DNA of 64,000 nt from Nitrincola sp048264025. GTDB taxonomy: Bacteria; Pseudomonadota; Gammaproteobacteria; Pseudomonadales; Balneatricaceae. This document shows, piece by piece, positions 1 to 7,639 of this stretch. The notes under the pieces were generated by a model. That model was not told where the DNA came from and did no database searches. It saw only the letters and a list, made by a program, of their open reading frames with translations. The position numbers were made by a program, and so were the translations under genes. The stretch's first letter is position 1. Each line of letters opens with the position of its first letter. The DNA lies in the NCBI RefSeq assembly GCF_048264025.1, contig NZ_JBLXDN010000013.1:1-64000 (forward strand), given 5' to 3'.

Positions 1-5
1 GTTGT

Positions 6-20
6 GCGCATTTTATGCGC
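6..20. repeat. short perfect hairpin
   Basis: GCGCAT-ttt-ATGCGC forms a six-pair hairpin at the window edge, about 60 bases beyond the stop of the 681-residue minus-strand gene. It could be part of a terminator or the end of a neighbouring element, but no clear T-run follows in the visible sequence. Confidence 0.3.
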
Positions 21-77
21 CCCGACGCAGAGAAAATGCAGTTTAAATGGCTCTTGAGGAACTTGTTCATACGTTCC

Positions 78-2123
78 TTAGGCTTGAAGCTTTCGAATGA
101 ATAGATAATCCTTAAACCAATCTTTGCACCCAGTTGAAACATGTCGAGTACGATTAAGCTCCACCTTAAATTGCTCATTATTATTAGAATTTGAGAGGAT
201 TTCAATTAATTGCGGGACACTAAAGAACCTACAATTAAAAAATGGATTATTTTCTCCGCAATATAGATCGGAGAAAATATCAGTTCGATATTGGTTCTGG
301 AGTTCAGCAAGGTGCTTATTTATTTTTTTATCTTCTTCGGCATTACCGCTATCAATCTTTGCATTTATTAGACTGCCAAGTATTTGGTGTACAAAAGATC
401 CATCTTGAATACCAAAGAACCCAAACAAGGACAAAGCTACACGCTCAACCTTCCGACCTGATAATTCTATTACTGAACCATCATCAAATTTAATTTCTCC
501 ATTGCGCCTAAGCATATATTCATGGCAGCCTGTTTGCGCTAAAGCGTGCAATAAAGATTGTGACAAGTCAATTGTTGACCTTAGAGTATCTCCAGCCCTT
601 GCATCAGAAGTAAGAGTTTTTCTTTTTAACTCAATAAATATGATTGTATCATCCGTTTCTACAATGAAGTCACATTCACGTTTTTGGCTTTGAATACACA
701 AATCTTTAGATATAAGATTCGGAATATTATACTCTTTATTTGAATGGACTTTTACTCCACTTCGACCAAACAAATCCTTAACCAGTTCCTCCGCAACCTT
801 GCCTATTAAATTGCCATCAGCTCCATTTATTTTGCACAAATCTAGCAAGCAATTATAAAATCCATAGTTGCAAATAACAGGGTTAACATATAAGAATTTT
901 CCTTCAATAGAGACAAAGGGTTTCTCGAAATAATTTCGCTTATATATCTCATTGGGCTTTAAATATCCAGCATTGATATCACTGACTTTAAATGACATAA
1001 ATAACAATGAATCTTCGATATCGCTTGCAAAATATTTGTAATTAAGCCCATGTGTAATCTCATCTACTGAGAACACTAGCGGTTCATTGTGCTTTGATCT
1101 ATTTGAAACCCATTTCAGTATATCTATGTAGACCTCTGCATTAATATTCATAGATTTAATTAATGAGGTGTCGAACATACCTTCAATCATCTTAACAAGA
1201 TGATCAGAACTGATTTGATCTATCGAGAAGTACTGATCATATAGGATATGCTTTTGTATGGCAGGTAAAATAGTGTCATACCTATGATTTGTGTCGCTGT
1301 ATTTATTGAATGTTTGCAAATTCTTAATACAGAAATAGTGCTTTGATAGCTCGATGCATTCGAGAAACAATTTATCAGGTCTTTTGAGCTTCTTAACACT
1401 ATGTAAATTAGCCAAGCTTACATTAAACAAATACCCCCAAGGTACGCCAGCACGATATTCAAGTGAAACAGAAGGCTCAGGGCGTAAAAAGTATCGTCTA
1501 GCACCTTGATCATAATGCTTTGAAATACAACGAAGGGTTAAGTATATTGAATGATATCCAAGCTTTTTAAATCTATAGTTGATTGCTGACAATAATCGAC
1601 TTTCAGAACCCTCACTGATAACAATATCTCCAGCTTCAATCGTAGTTTTAAACCCCTTCTTGTTTAAAAAAATTATGGATTCTGAAATTAACTTTTTTTC
1701 ATTACACAAAGATGAATAAGAATTTTTGTCATAATTATAATTAGAAAGACATAGGTATGCTTCTAAGTAATCTCTCGCCAAGTTCCATGACTCCAGAGAA
1801 GCTGAGTAAGACTCAAGCCGGTTAATTATATATCTAATAAATCCTACAAATTTAAATGAATTTTTACACTCAATCTCACCTGATGAGAAATATCTTAGCG
1901 CGAGGTGATCTTGCACCTTCTCAAAATCAATCTGGCTAATCTCATTACCGTAAAGTGTATTTTTAATTTTTTCCTTTAAAAACTCCTGTACTTCACGGGC
2001 AGTTTTTTGAGCTCCAAACTTATATCCAAATGTTTCTGCTACATGTATGAACCCATCATATCGGTCAAAGTTTATCGACCAATTAATATCATCATTTTCT
2101 AGAAATTCTAATACAGATTCCAT
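78..2123 (-). CDS. PD-(D/E)XK nuclease-like protein, unknown function
   Basis: The protein has 681 residues and no recognised N-terminal family. Residues 440-502 look like a PD-(D/E)XK nuclease core: a helix with E445/E446, then D485 in a CDFIVET strand, then E498-L-K500 in IFIELKRK, giving the D-X12-E-X-K pattern of restriction-type nucleases and NERD-like domains. Residues 1-430 are mixed helix and rich in Asn, Lys, Ile and Tyr. The gene is clearly AT-richer than the core genes downstream, which suggests recent acquisition. It stands alone in the visible sequence, with no methylase, helicase or toxin partner. A role in defence against foreign DNA is inference. The nuclease fold is a motif reading, not a database match. 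Confidence 0.7.
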   Translation of the reverse strand: MESVLEFLENDDINWSINFDRYDGFIHVAETFGYKFGAQKTAREVQEFLKEKIKNTLYGNEISQIDFEKVQDHLALRYFSSGEIECKNSFKFVGFIRYIINRLESYSASLESWNLARDYLEAYLCLSNYNYDKNSYSSLCNEKKLISESIIFLNKKGFKTTIEAGDIVISEGSESRLLSAINYRFKKLGYHSIYLTLRCISKHYDQGARRYFLRPEPSVSLEYRAGVPWGYLFNVSLANLHSVKKLKRPDKLFLECIELSKHYFCIKNLQTFNKYSDTNHRYDTILPAIQKHILYDQYFSIDQISSDHLVKMIEGMFDTSLIKSMNINAEVYIDILKWVSNRSKHNEPLVFSVDEITHGLNYKYFASDIEDSLLFMSFKVSDINAGYLKPNEIYKRNYFEKPFVSIEGKFLYVNPVICNYGFYNCLLDLCKINGADGNLIGKVAEELVKDLFGRSGVKVHSNKEYNIPNLISKDLCIQSQKRECDFIVETDDTIIFIELKRKTLTSDARAGDTLRSTIDLSQSLLHALAQTGCHEYMLRRNGEIKFDDGSVIELSGRKVERVALSLFGFFGIQDGSFVHQILGSLINAKIDSGNAEEDKKINKHLAELQNQYRTDIFSDLYCGENNPFFNCRFFSVPQLIEILSNSNNNEQFKVELNRTRHVSTGCKDWFKDYLFIRKLQA

Positions 2124-2467
2124 TCTTCAACCTTAAAGAAGTCTAACATTTATACCATAGCCCCAAAGACCACTATACCAATTCGACTAACCCTACACTT
2201 AAATTGGCAAACCCCAAGGCTGATCTATTTTCCCTCGCAGATACCGGTAGGCAAACAGATCATCAAGTATGCAGGCTTAACACACAGAGAAAGCCTATTG
2301 CAGTTGTGTAAACGGGTAGCATCCAAAATACAGTTAATTTACAGCCGCCGTATATCCAGATAGCCTGTAATGGATTAAAACAGGCAAAGTTGATTGCTGC
2401 AAGCTTTGTTGTGAGATTTAAAACCGCGCTATTAGCCACTCTGTTCAGGTGTTAAGGCAGTAGAAAA
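2124..2467. other. intergenic, holds a decayed gene tail
   Basis: No intact gene is seen. Bases 2350-2388 (GTATATCCAGAT, then GGATTAAAACAGGCAAA) match 9201-9238 almost exactly with a one-base length change. Read on the plus strand after that indel, 2372 onward gives GLKQAKLIAA and an open frame to TAA near 2457. This is probably the frameshifted end of a lost gene that once converged on the Trp-rich gene. Confidence 0.45.
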
Positions 2468-2683
2468 CTACTTCCAACCCATTCGCCATTCTGCCTCATT
2501 CTTTAGTGTCTGCCAGGGAAAACTGTACACTTGCCGGGTCAGCACCGCCTCTAGCAAACACGCCACCACCCGCTCCTGCTCGTCCCGAACCAATTCCGTG
2601 ACCATGAAGTGTTTCTCTTTATTATGCGGCGTAACGGCTGTCCATTTGCTGCGTAGCAGCTTCTCTGGATTGATGATGTTCAC
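2468..2683 (-). CDS. small Trp-rich protein, TIGR02450-like
   Basis: This 71-residue protein starts MNIINPEKLLRSKWTAV and has the pattern NPxKLLxSKWTAVxPxxxEKHFxV, followed by an RDE segment and a C-terminal W-x-M-G-W motif. That matches the small Trp-rich conserved family TIGR02450, whose function is unknown. Length is normal for the family. It is divergent from mesX. A second, internally deleted copy of this gene lies near 9298-9345. Confidence 0.75.
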   Translation of the reverse strand: MNIINPEKLLRSKWTAVTPHNKEKHFMVTELVRDEQERVVACLLEAVLTRQVYSFPWQTLKNEAEWRMGWK

Positions 2684-2755
2684 TGTTTGTCTCCACCCAA
2701 CTGAAATCTATTGAACTGACTCATGCCATTTGAACGTTGGCGTAACCAAAATGGA

Positions 2756-2806
2756 TCAGGTTGTAACCTGAGAGCGCCATGGCTGGCGCGGTGGAGCCCT
2801 CAGGTT
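2756..2806 (+). promoter_or_regulatory. nested hairpin with competing arms upstream of mesX
   Basis: Bases 2765-2772 (AACCTGAG) pair with 2799-2806 (CTCAGGTT), enclosing an inner hairpin GCGCCA-tggc-TGGCGC (2774-2789). A second copy of the arm, TCAGGTT at 2756-2762, can pair instead with 2765-2771. The two identical arms compete for one partner, as in attenuators and riboswitches. It lies 255 bases before mesX on the same strand, in a 378-base gap (2684-3061) with no gene. I cannot match it to a known riboswitch class. It could equally be a DNA operator or leftover repeat. Confidence 0.4.
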
Positions 2807-3061
2807 CGCATCAGCAGTACCGACTTTTAAAGAGGATGCGGGTTGTGAGGTCCATTAAGAGGCCTTTAGACAGCTAGAATTAATATTACTCATGAAAAAA
2901 TGAAATAACATCGTTTTCATTCATGTGAATTTAAACGTATAAAGTACACACAGCCTTCAAGCACAGACGACAGACCGGAGAGCGATTGGCGAACCCAGCA
3001 ACAACAAACAGCATATTCAGGGTTTGTCTCAGCAAATGAGTAAAAGGGATACCAGACAGCG

Positions 3062-4036
3062 ATGAATCAAGATTTCACTTTTAGTATTAAGCGTATTCGT
3101 TTCGATGAGCACTATCAGCCGTCGGACAGTACCCGTATCACCACCAACTTTGCCAACCTGGCAAGGGGTGAGTGTCGCCAGCAGAATTTGCACCATGCTC
3201 TGAAGATGATTGACAATCGTTTTAATGCATTAGCGCATTGGGATAACCCCAACAGCGATCGTTACTCTGTCGAGCTGGAAATCATTTCCGTTGATATGAC
3301 AATCGAAGGCCAGGGTGACAGCTTTCCCTCGATTGAAGTGTTGAAAACCAACATTGTGGATCATGCCACCAACGAACGCATTGAAGGCATTGTTGGTAAC
3401 AACTTCTCTTCCTATGTGCGGGATTATGATTTTAGTGTATTGCTACTTGATCATAACAAGCAGCAAGCCCAATTCAGCATCCCGGAGAATTTTGGCGATC
3501 TGCATGGCAAACTTTTCAAGTACTTCGTGAGTTCAAAAGCCTATCAGCAGCATTTCAAAAAGCCACCGGTTATCTGCTTGAGCGTTTCGGATAACAAGAC
3601 CTATCACCGCACGGAAAACCAGCACCCAGTATTAGGCGTGGAATACCAACCAAACGAATCATCGCTGACCGAGCTGTATTTCAAAAAGATGGGCCTGGAT
3701 GTTCGCTATTTTATGCCGCCCAACAGTGTTGCGCCTTTGGCCTTCTATTTCTTTGGTGATTTGCTGAACGATTACACTAACCTTGAGCTGATTAGCACCA
3801 TCAGCACCATGGAAACCTTTCAAAAAATTTACCGGCCAGAAATTTATAATGCCAATGCTGTCGCCGGAAAATGCTATCGACCGAATTTGAAAAACCCGGA
3901 TCACTCAATCACACACATAGTGTATGACCGGGAAGAGCGCAGCACCTTAGCCATCGCACAGGGGAAGTTTGCTGAAGAGCACTTTATCAAACCCTATCGT
4001 GCCGTTCTGGATCAATGGTCAGCTAACTACGCTTAA
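3062..4036 (+). CDS. mesX: MesX, DUF1852 partner of methionine synthase MesD
   Basis: The protein has 324 residues and belongs to the DUF1852 family (FTFSIKRIRFDEHYQPSD start; FMPPNSVAPLAFYFFGDLL and EIYNANAVAGKCYRPNL near the C-terminus). From published work on folate-independent methionine synthases, DUF1852 (MesX) is needed with MesD to make methionine in aerobic bacteria and may be an oxygenase-like activity. The 24-base gap to mesD on the same strand supports an operon. No signal peptide is seen, so it is cytoplasmic. The ATG at 3062 is the first in frame. The spacing of any Shine-Dalgarno sequence is poor. Confidence 0.85.
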   Translation: MNQDFTFSIKRIRFDEHYQPSDSTRITTNFANLARGECRQQNLHHALKMIDNRFNALAHWDNPNSDRYSVELEIISVDMTIEGQGDSFPSIEVLKTNIVDHATNERIEGIVGNNFSSYVRDYDFSVLLLDHNKQQAQFSIPENFGDLHGKLFKYFVSSKAYQQHFKKPPVICLSVSDNKTYHRTENQHPVLGVEYQPNESSLTELYFKKMGLDVRYFMPPNSVAPLAFYFFGDLLNDYTNLELISTISTMETFQKIYRPEIYNANAVAGKCYRPNLKNPDHSITHIVYDREERSTLAIAQGKFAEEHFIKPYRAVLDQWSANYA

Positions 4037-4060
4037 TTAATCACTCAGATAAAAGTATTT

Positions 4061-5095
4061 ATGATGAAAACACTATTACCGACATCAACAGCAGGCAGCT
4101 TACCTAAACCCTCCTGGCTGGCACAACCTGAGACACTCTGGTCACCCTGGAAATTGCAGGGAGAGGAACTCATTCACGGCAAACAGGATGCGCTACGTCT
4201 GTCATTGCAGGAACAACAACAGGCAGGTATCGATATTGTCAGTGACGGTGAACAAACGCGCCAACACTTTGTGACAACCTTTATCGAACACCTGAGTGGC
4301 GTTGATTTTGAGAAGCGTAAAACGGTCAGAATTCGTAACCGCTATGATGCCAGTGTGCCAACCGTAGTGGGCCCGGTTTCCCGACAAAAACCCGTTTTTG
4401 TTGAAGATGCCAGATTTTTACGTCAGCAAACCACGCAACCGATAAAATGGGCGTTGCCAGGCCCGATGACGATGATCGACACGCTGTATGATGACCACTA
4501 TAAAAGCCGTGAAAAACTCGCCTGGGAATTTGCCAAAATACTGAATCAGGAAGCGAAAGAGCTAGAGGCAGCCGGTGTGGATATCATTCAATTTGATGAA
4601 CCTGCCTTTAACGTATTTTTTGATGATGTGAATGCCTGGGGCATTGCCTGTCTGGAAAGAGCCATCGAAGGGCTGAAATGCGAAACGGCCGTCCATATCT
4701 GCTATGGCTATGGCATCAAAGCCAATACCGATTGGAAAAAAACCCTGGGCTCGGAGTGGCGGCAATACGAAGAAGCGTTCCCGAAACTGCAAAAATCCAA
4801 TATCGATATCATCTCGCTCGAATGTCACAACTCACATGTGCCCATGGAACTACTGGAGCTGATCCGGGGTAAAAAAGTGATGGTCGGCGCCATCGATGTG
4901 GCAACCGACACCATCGAGACACCCGAAGAAGTCGCGGATACGCTGAGAAAGGCCCTGCAATTTGTCGATGCCGACAAGCTGTATCCTTGCACTAACTGCG
5001 GTATGGCACCTTTATCCCGTCAGGTTGCAACAGGCAAGCTCAGTGCCTTGGCAGCAGGGGCACAAATTGTGCGCAATGAATTACTGGCCAGATAA
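4061..5095 (+). CDS. mesD: MesD, folate-independent methionine synthase
   Basis: At 344 residues this is a MetE C-terminal-domain-like protein without the N-terminal MetE half. The zinc/homocysteine ligands are readable: H212-x-C214 (VHICYG), E254 in SLECHNS, and C310 in PCTNCGMAPL. IIQFDEPAF (175-183) is the usual substrate-site motif. Methyl transfer to homocysteine gives methionine. The MesD type does not use a folate triglutamate donor and depends on MesX, which lies directly upstream. Two ATG codons occur (4061 and 4064), and neither has a strong ribosome site, so coupling to mesX translation is possible. Confidence 0.85.
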   Translation: MMKTLLPTSTAGSLPKPSWLAQPETLWSPWKLQGEELIHGKQDALRLSLQEQQQAGIDIVSDGEQTRQHFVTTFIEHLSGVDFEKRKTVRIRNRYDASVPTVVGPVSRQKPVFVEDARFLRQQTTQPIKWALPGPMTMIDTLYDDHYKSREKLAWEFAKILNQEAKELEAAGVDIIQFDEPAFNVFFDDVNAWGIACLERAIEGLKCETAVHICYGYGIKANTDWKKTLGSEWRQYEEAFPKLQKSNIDIISLECHNSHVPMELLELIRGKKVMVGAIDVATDTIETPEEVADTLRKALQFVDADKLYPCTNCGMAPLSRQVATGKLSALAAGAQIVRNELLAR

Positions 5096-5181
5096 GATTC
5101 AACAGGCTGAGGGTTACTTTAAACCGGTAGTCCTCAGCACAATCATCGGCCCAGAATTCGCCAGTCCATGGCAGTAGACGG

Positions 5182-5436
5182 CTACTCACCTATCAAATCT
5201 CTGCTCGTTACTTTACCGGCTTTAAATTGTACAATTGAGCGATTCAAATGCTCAGCATTTGCTGGGGAGCGCAGCAGGTGCACTGTTTCCATCAGACTAT
5301 TGTAGTAATCTAGCGACATAACAACAGCATCTTCAGAATCACGGCGGGTAATCACCACTGTATCTGCGTCATTAACGACAGAGTCTAGCACCGTTTTCAG
5401 ACTATTTTTTGCTTCAGTAAAAGACACAATTCTCAT
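5182..5436 (-). CDS. yefM: YefM/Phd-family antitoxin, orphan
   Basis: The 84-residue protein MRIVSFTEAKNSLKTVLDSV... has the YefM pattern: DADTVVITRRDSEDAVVMSLDYYNSLMET in the DNA-binding half, then a toxin-wrapping tail with HLLRSPANAEHL. A strong ribosome site (GGAGG) precedes the ATG. In this family yoeB normally follows directly. Here only about 85 bases separate the stop from the mesD end, and no YoeB frame is present, so the antitoxin is orphaned. The region upstream (5465-5495) holds ACATGT/TGTACA words like those in YefM operators. Confidence 0.85.
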   Translation of the reverse strand: MRIVSFTEAKNSLKTVLDSVVNDADTVVITRRDSEDAVVMSLDYYNSLMETVHLLRSPANAEHLNRSIVQFKAGKVTSRDLIGE

Positions 5437-5464
5437 AGAACCTCCACATACACGTTTTACCGGA

Positions 5465-5495
5465 CATGTATAGCCTCAAACCCAAACATGTACAA
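5465..5495 (-). promoter_or_regulatory. candidate YefM autoregulatory operator
   Basis: ACATGTAT (5465-5472) and ACATGTACA (5486-5494, with the palindrome TGTACA at 5489-5494) lie 30-60 bases before the yefM start. YefM-YoeB repressors are known to bind palindromes with a TGTACA core. The assignment rests on this match and position only. Confidence 0.4.
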
Positions 5496-5552
5496 TAAAA
5501 TGCACATCCATTCAGGCTATCACAACCACCGTTTGGTGGATTATGATTTGGC

Positions 5553-6015
5553 TCAATGCCTTTGTTGTCCCTGTGTCGCAATCTTCTCAAGGTTATGTAC
5601 CATACAACACATCAACCACTGGGCATTGACCTTGGACTTGCCCCTCAGTGTAAACCGATTCAATCCTTTGTTACTTTCCAGGTTGCCGAACACCAGTTCA
5701 ACCGTACTTAAACGTTGGCTGTAGAGATGACGTCCATCTTGTTGATTGGGTCTACGCAGGCACTGATGTTTTAGAGAACAGTTTCGACAGTGTTGGCGGT
5801 AACCTTGGAAGCTGATGATTTATTGTTCACCTATCAGTCCCTTGAAGTCTTCATTTTTGCACTATCTGGGTCAGTGATATTTCCCTTTACCGGTGTGCCA
5901 CGCTGACCGAGCCGTTCAGGCATGGTCGCTAAGTGCTTTTTTATCTTGGCAGAGACTTTTTCCAGTTTCTCAATCTGGGCCTGTTTTCGGGCGAGGATTT
6001 CAGGGGGTTGAGTCT
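5553..6015 (-). pseudogene. IS1182-family transposase, C-terminal remnant
   Basis: Reading leftwards, one stretch gives ARKQAQIEKLEKVSAKIKKHL and NITDPDSAKMKTSRD. Then, after in-frame damage near 5820, comes a Cys-rich GYRQHCRNCSLKHQCLR segment and VELVFGNLESNKGLNRFTLRGKSKV up to TGA at 5553. This is the typical end of an IS1182-type transposase (DDE enzyme). Roughly the last 150 residues remain. The N-terminal catalytic part is missing and no terminal inverted repeats are clear. The remnant's upstream edge is joined to an unrelated gene head (see 6010-6107). Confidence 0.8.
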
Positions 6016-6107
6016 GTAGCAATCGTCCAGCCAATCCAAGCGCTTTTTCATCCCCGTGCCATTGACGAAAGAATCACCCACAAAAAAGATTCTAATATCT
6101 TTAGTCA
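6010..6107 (-). pseudogene. SGNH/GDSL hydrolase N-terminal fragment
   Basis: From the ATG at about 6107 the minus strand reads MTKDIRIFFVGDSFVNGTG, the block I GDS motif of an SGNH/GDSL esterase. After GTG one base is missing. Shifting frame continues it as DEKALGLAGRLLQ, the normal next segment of such enzymes. It then runs into the IS1182 transposase remnant. So the gene was truncated by insertion or deletion and later frameshifted. Only about 30 of some 190-220 residues remain. Confidence 0.65.
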
Positions 6108-6247
6108 TTAACACCTCACGATTTTTGCCCTGACGAGCCAGCCATAAACGGTCGGGTGCAACGAGCGCAGGAGAAGACCAAGATAGTTGTTGCATGTAGC
6201 GCAGACGCCTATTGTTTTCAATTCGTCAGGCATTTGCTACACTTTGA

Positions 6248-6265
6248 TATACATTGTAATACATA
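6248..6265 (+). promoter_or_regulatory. repeat before relB, possible operator
   Basis: Two direct ATACAT words (6249-6254 and 6259-6264) flank TGTA about 20 bases before the relB start. The same words occur in the operator candidate of the copG/parE-like pair at 7513-7527. The assignment as an antitoxin-binding operator is inferred from position. Confidence 0.35.
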
Positions 6266-6285
6266 GTCAAGCAAATGGTGACATT

Positions 6286-6564
6286 ATGAAGACTGAAATG
6301 CTGAGTACCCGAATAGACCACGACACCAAGTTAGCATTCACTAATGTTTGCGAAGGTATGGGACTTAGCCCCTCTCAAGCAATAAAGCTTTTTGCCAAGG
6401 CGGTAATTAATTACGGCGGCATACCCTTTGAGCTTAAAATGAAGCAGCCCAATGCAGCAACAGCCGCAGCCATCTCCGAGCTAGAGTCCGGCAAGGCGAG
6501 TTCCGTTACCAATCTTGAGGAGCTATTCGAGGAACTGAACATCGGTAAACTCGACAATGCTTAA
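6286..6564 (+). CDS. RelB/DinJ-family antitoxin
   Basis: The 92-residue protein MKTEMLSTRIDHDTKLAF... has the ribbon-helix-helix start (LSTRIDHDTK) and the CEGMGLSPSQAIKLFAKAVINYGGIPFEL signature of DinJ/RelB antitoxins. The ATG at 6286 matches the family length. An in-frame upstream extension to 6187 exists but would add residues not found in the family. The toxin start overlaps its end by eight bases. Because the toxin is deleted (next entry), the antitoxin may have no local partner. Confidence 0.88.
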   Translation: MKTEMLSTRIDHDTKLAFTNVCEGMGLSPSQAIKLFAKAVINYGGIPFELKMKQPNAATAAAISELESGKASSVTNLEELFEELNIGKLDNA

Positions 6565-6673
6565 ACTTGAGTACTCGACCCAGTTTAAGAAGGACTTGGT
6601 TTTGATTTACAAAGCCGATGACACTTCTCTCAAGTTGGCTCGAATTGGCACCCATGCCGAGTTATTTCGATAG
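6557..6673 (+). pseudogene. YafQ-family toxin with internal in-frame deletion
   Basis: The 38-residue frame reads MLKLEYSTQFKKDL followed directly by VLIYKADDTSLKLARIGTHAELF. The first part is the N-terminus of YafQ-type mRNA interferases and the second is their C-terminus (DWVLIYK...RTGTHAELF). Some 50 middle residues are missing, including the catalytic histidines and aspartate of the core, while the frame is kept. The toxin should be dead. The overlap with relB is the usual arrangement of dinJ-yafQ. Confidence 0.75.
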
Positions 6674-6940
6674 CACGTAACGCTTATATCTGCACTAGCC
6701 CCCCCATGTGAAACCCAACACTTACAACAACCTGGCTCGCAGTCGCGGTGTGCAAAAAGCAACAACCGAATCCCCCCTGAATTTTGGCGGGCTGGGAGCC
6801 GAGCTGTGGTGTAAGGGGGGCGAACAGCTGTTTCTTTAAAAGCTGGTCAGAGAAAGTAAGATGTATTCAACTCAGTGCCGCTGGTTTACCAGGGTATTGG
6901 CCTGGACATACATTTGAGCCGCGCAGGTTAAAATGGCCGC
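6674..6940. other. intergenic with C/G-run inverted repeat
   Basis: No gene is seen. CCCCCCT (6772-6778) can pair with AGGGGGG (6814-6820), enclosing a smaller GGCT-ggg-AGCC hairpin. It lies between the end of the yafQ remnant and the convergent end of the ParE-like gene. No T-run follows, so it is not a convincing terminator. Confidence 0.3.
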
Positions 6941-7222
6941 TTACCGTTCACCCTCCAGCGTATGCCATACCCGTAGAATAATAACGGCACTCGCATGTAC
7001 TGAATAACGGACAACGTATTTTCCAAAAATCATGTCACGGACCGAGTCTGGTACCGGTGCAAAATCAACCGGCGTCCCCATTTTTGGGAAGTCTGGTAGC
7101 AGTTCGATCTTGCCTACCAGTTCTGCAGCTACTCTGGATGCCGCTGCAGGGTTATGGATTGCGATGAACTCCCTGAGGCGCTTCAAATCTTCAATGGCTT
7201 CATCCGTGTAAACCAGTTTCAC
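6941..7222 (-). CDS. RelE/ParE-family toxin
   Basis: The 93-residue protein MKLVYTDEAIEDLKRLREFI... has the ParE-like pattern: A-x-x-DL-x-x-x-x-x-F-I, KIELLPDFPKMGTPV, and a C-terminal KYVVRYSV...ILRVWHTLEGER segment. ParE members poison gyrase and RelE members cut mRNA on the ribosome. The sequence sits nearer ParE by its R-x-W-H end, but this is not certain. It overlaps the antitoxin by four bases (ATGA), so translation is coupled. It looks intact. Confidence 0.87.
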   Translation of the reverse strand: MKLVYTDEAIEDLKRLREFIAIHNPAAASRVAAELVGKIELLPDFPKMGTPVDFAPVPDSVRDMIFGKYVVRYSVHASAVIILRVWHTLEGER

Positions 7223-7491
7223 TTATCCGACCTCGGTGCATCCTGCTCGTTTTCAGTTCCCCAGCTATTTAGCCAACTATGGACCTCGCTGGCATCGACT
7301 ACTTTTCCTTGAGCAGCTGACTCCATCGCATCTAAGGTTTGTTGCCAGCGTTCTTGCTCTAATCGCTGCTTGTCAATGTATTCTGATAAAGCCTGGTTGA
7401 TCACCCATCCTTTGCTCCGATGAAGCCTGCTCGCAATGGCTTCCAACTGATGCTCAACCTCAGCTTGTAATCGAACCGTAGTAACACTCAT
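7219..7491 (-). CDS. CopG/ParD-like ribbon-helix-helix antitoxin
   Basis: From the ATG at 7491 the protein has 90 residues: MSVTTVRLQAEVEHQLEAIA... then RSKGWVINQALSEYI, the beta-strand plus two-helix fold of CopG/RHH antitoxins. The tail is acidic and binds the toxin. An in-frame ATG at 7515 exists, but it would place the start inside the palindromic operator candidate, so 7491 is preferred. It forms a two-gene operon with the toxin that follows. Confidence 0.85.
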   Translation of the reverse strand: MSVTTVRLQAEVEHQLEAIASRLHRSKGWVINQALSEYIDKQRLEQERWQQTLDAMESAAQGKVVDASEVHSWLNSWGTENEQDAPRSDK

Positions 7492-7512
7492 GATGAAGCC
7501 CTCAACTAAATG

Positions 7513-7527
7513 CAATGTAATACATTG
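7513..7527 (-). promoter_or_regulatory. palindromic operator candidate for the ParE/CopG-like pair
   Basis: CAATGT-aat-ACATTG is a perfect six-base palindrome with a three-base centre, about 20 bases before the antitoxin start. RHH antitoxins commonly repress their own operon through such sites. Confidence 0.5.
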
Positions 7528-7572
7528 TAGTAATTGAGTTTTAGAAAAGCAATTTTACACCCCAAGAAGAGG

Positions 7573-7609
7573 CATATTTTGCGTTTTTAATGCAGCAAAG
7601 CAAAATATG
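7573..7609. repeat. ten-base perfect inverted repeat
   Basis: CATATTTTGC (7573-7582) and GCAAAATATG (7600-7609) are perfect inverted copies with a 17-base loop. It lies between the antitoxin promoter and the end of the 97-residue membrane protein gene. It may terminate that gene, though there is no T-run. Confidence 0.5.
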
Positions 7610-7639
7610 TCGTACAGCCTTGGTTGGTTAGCTACTTAT

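Noticed and set aside
2881..2945. MetR box upstream of mesX
   Set aside because: TGAA and TTCA words occur, but not at the spacing of the TGAA-N5-TTCA consensus.
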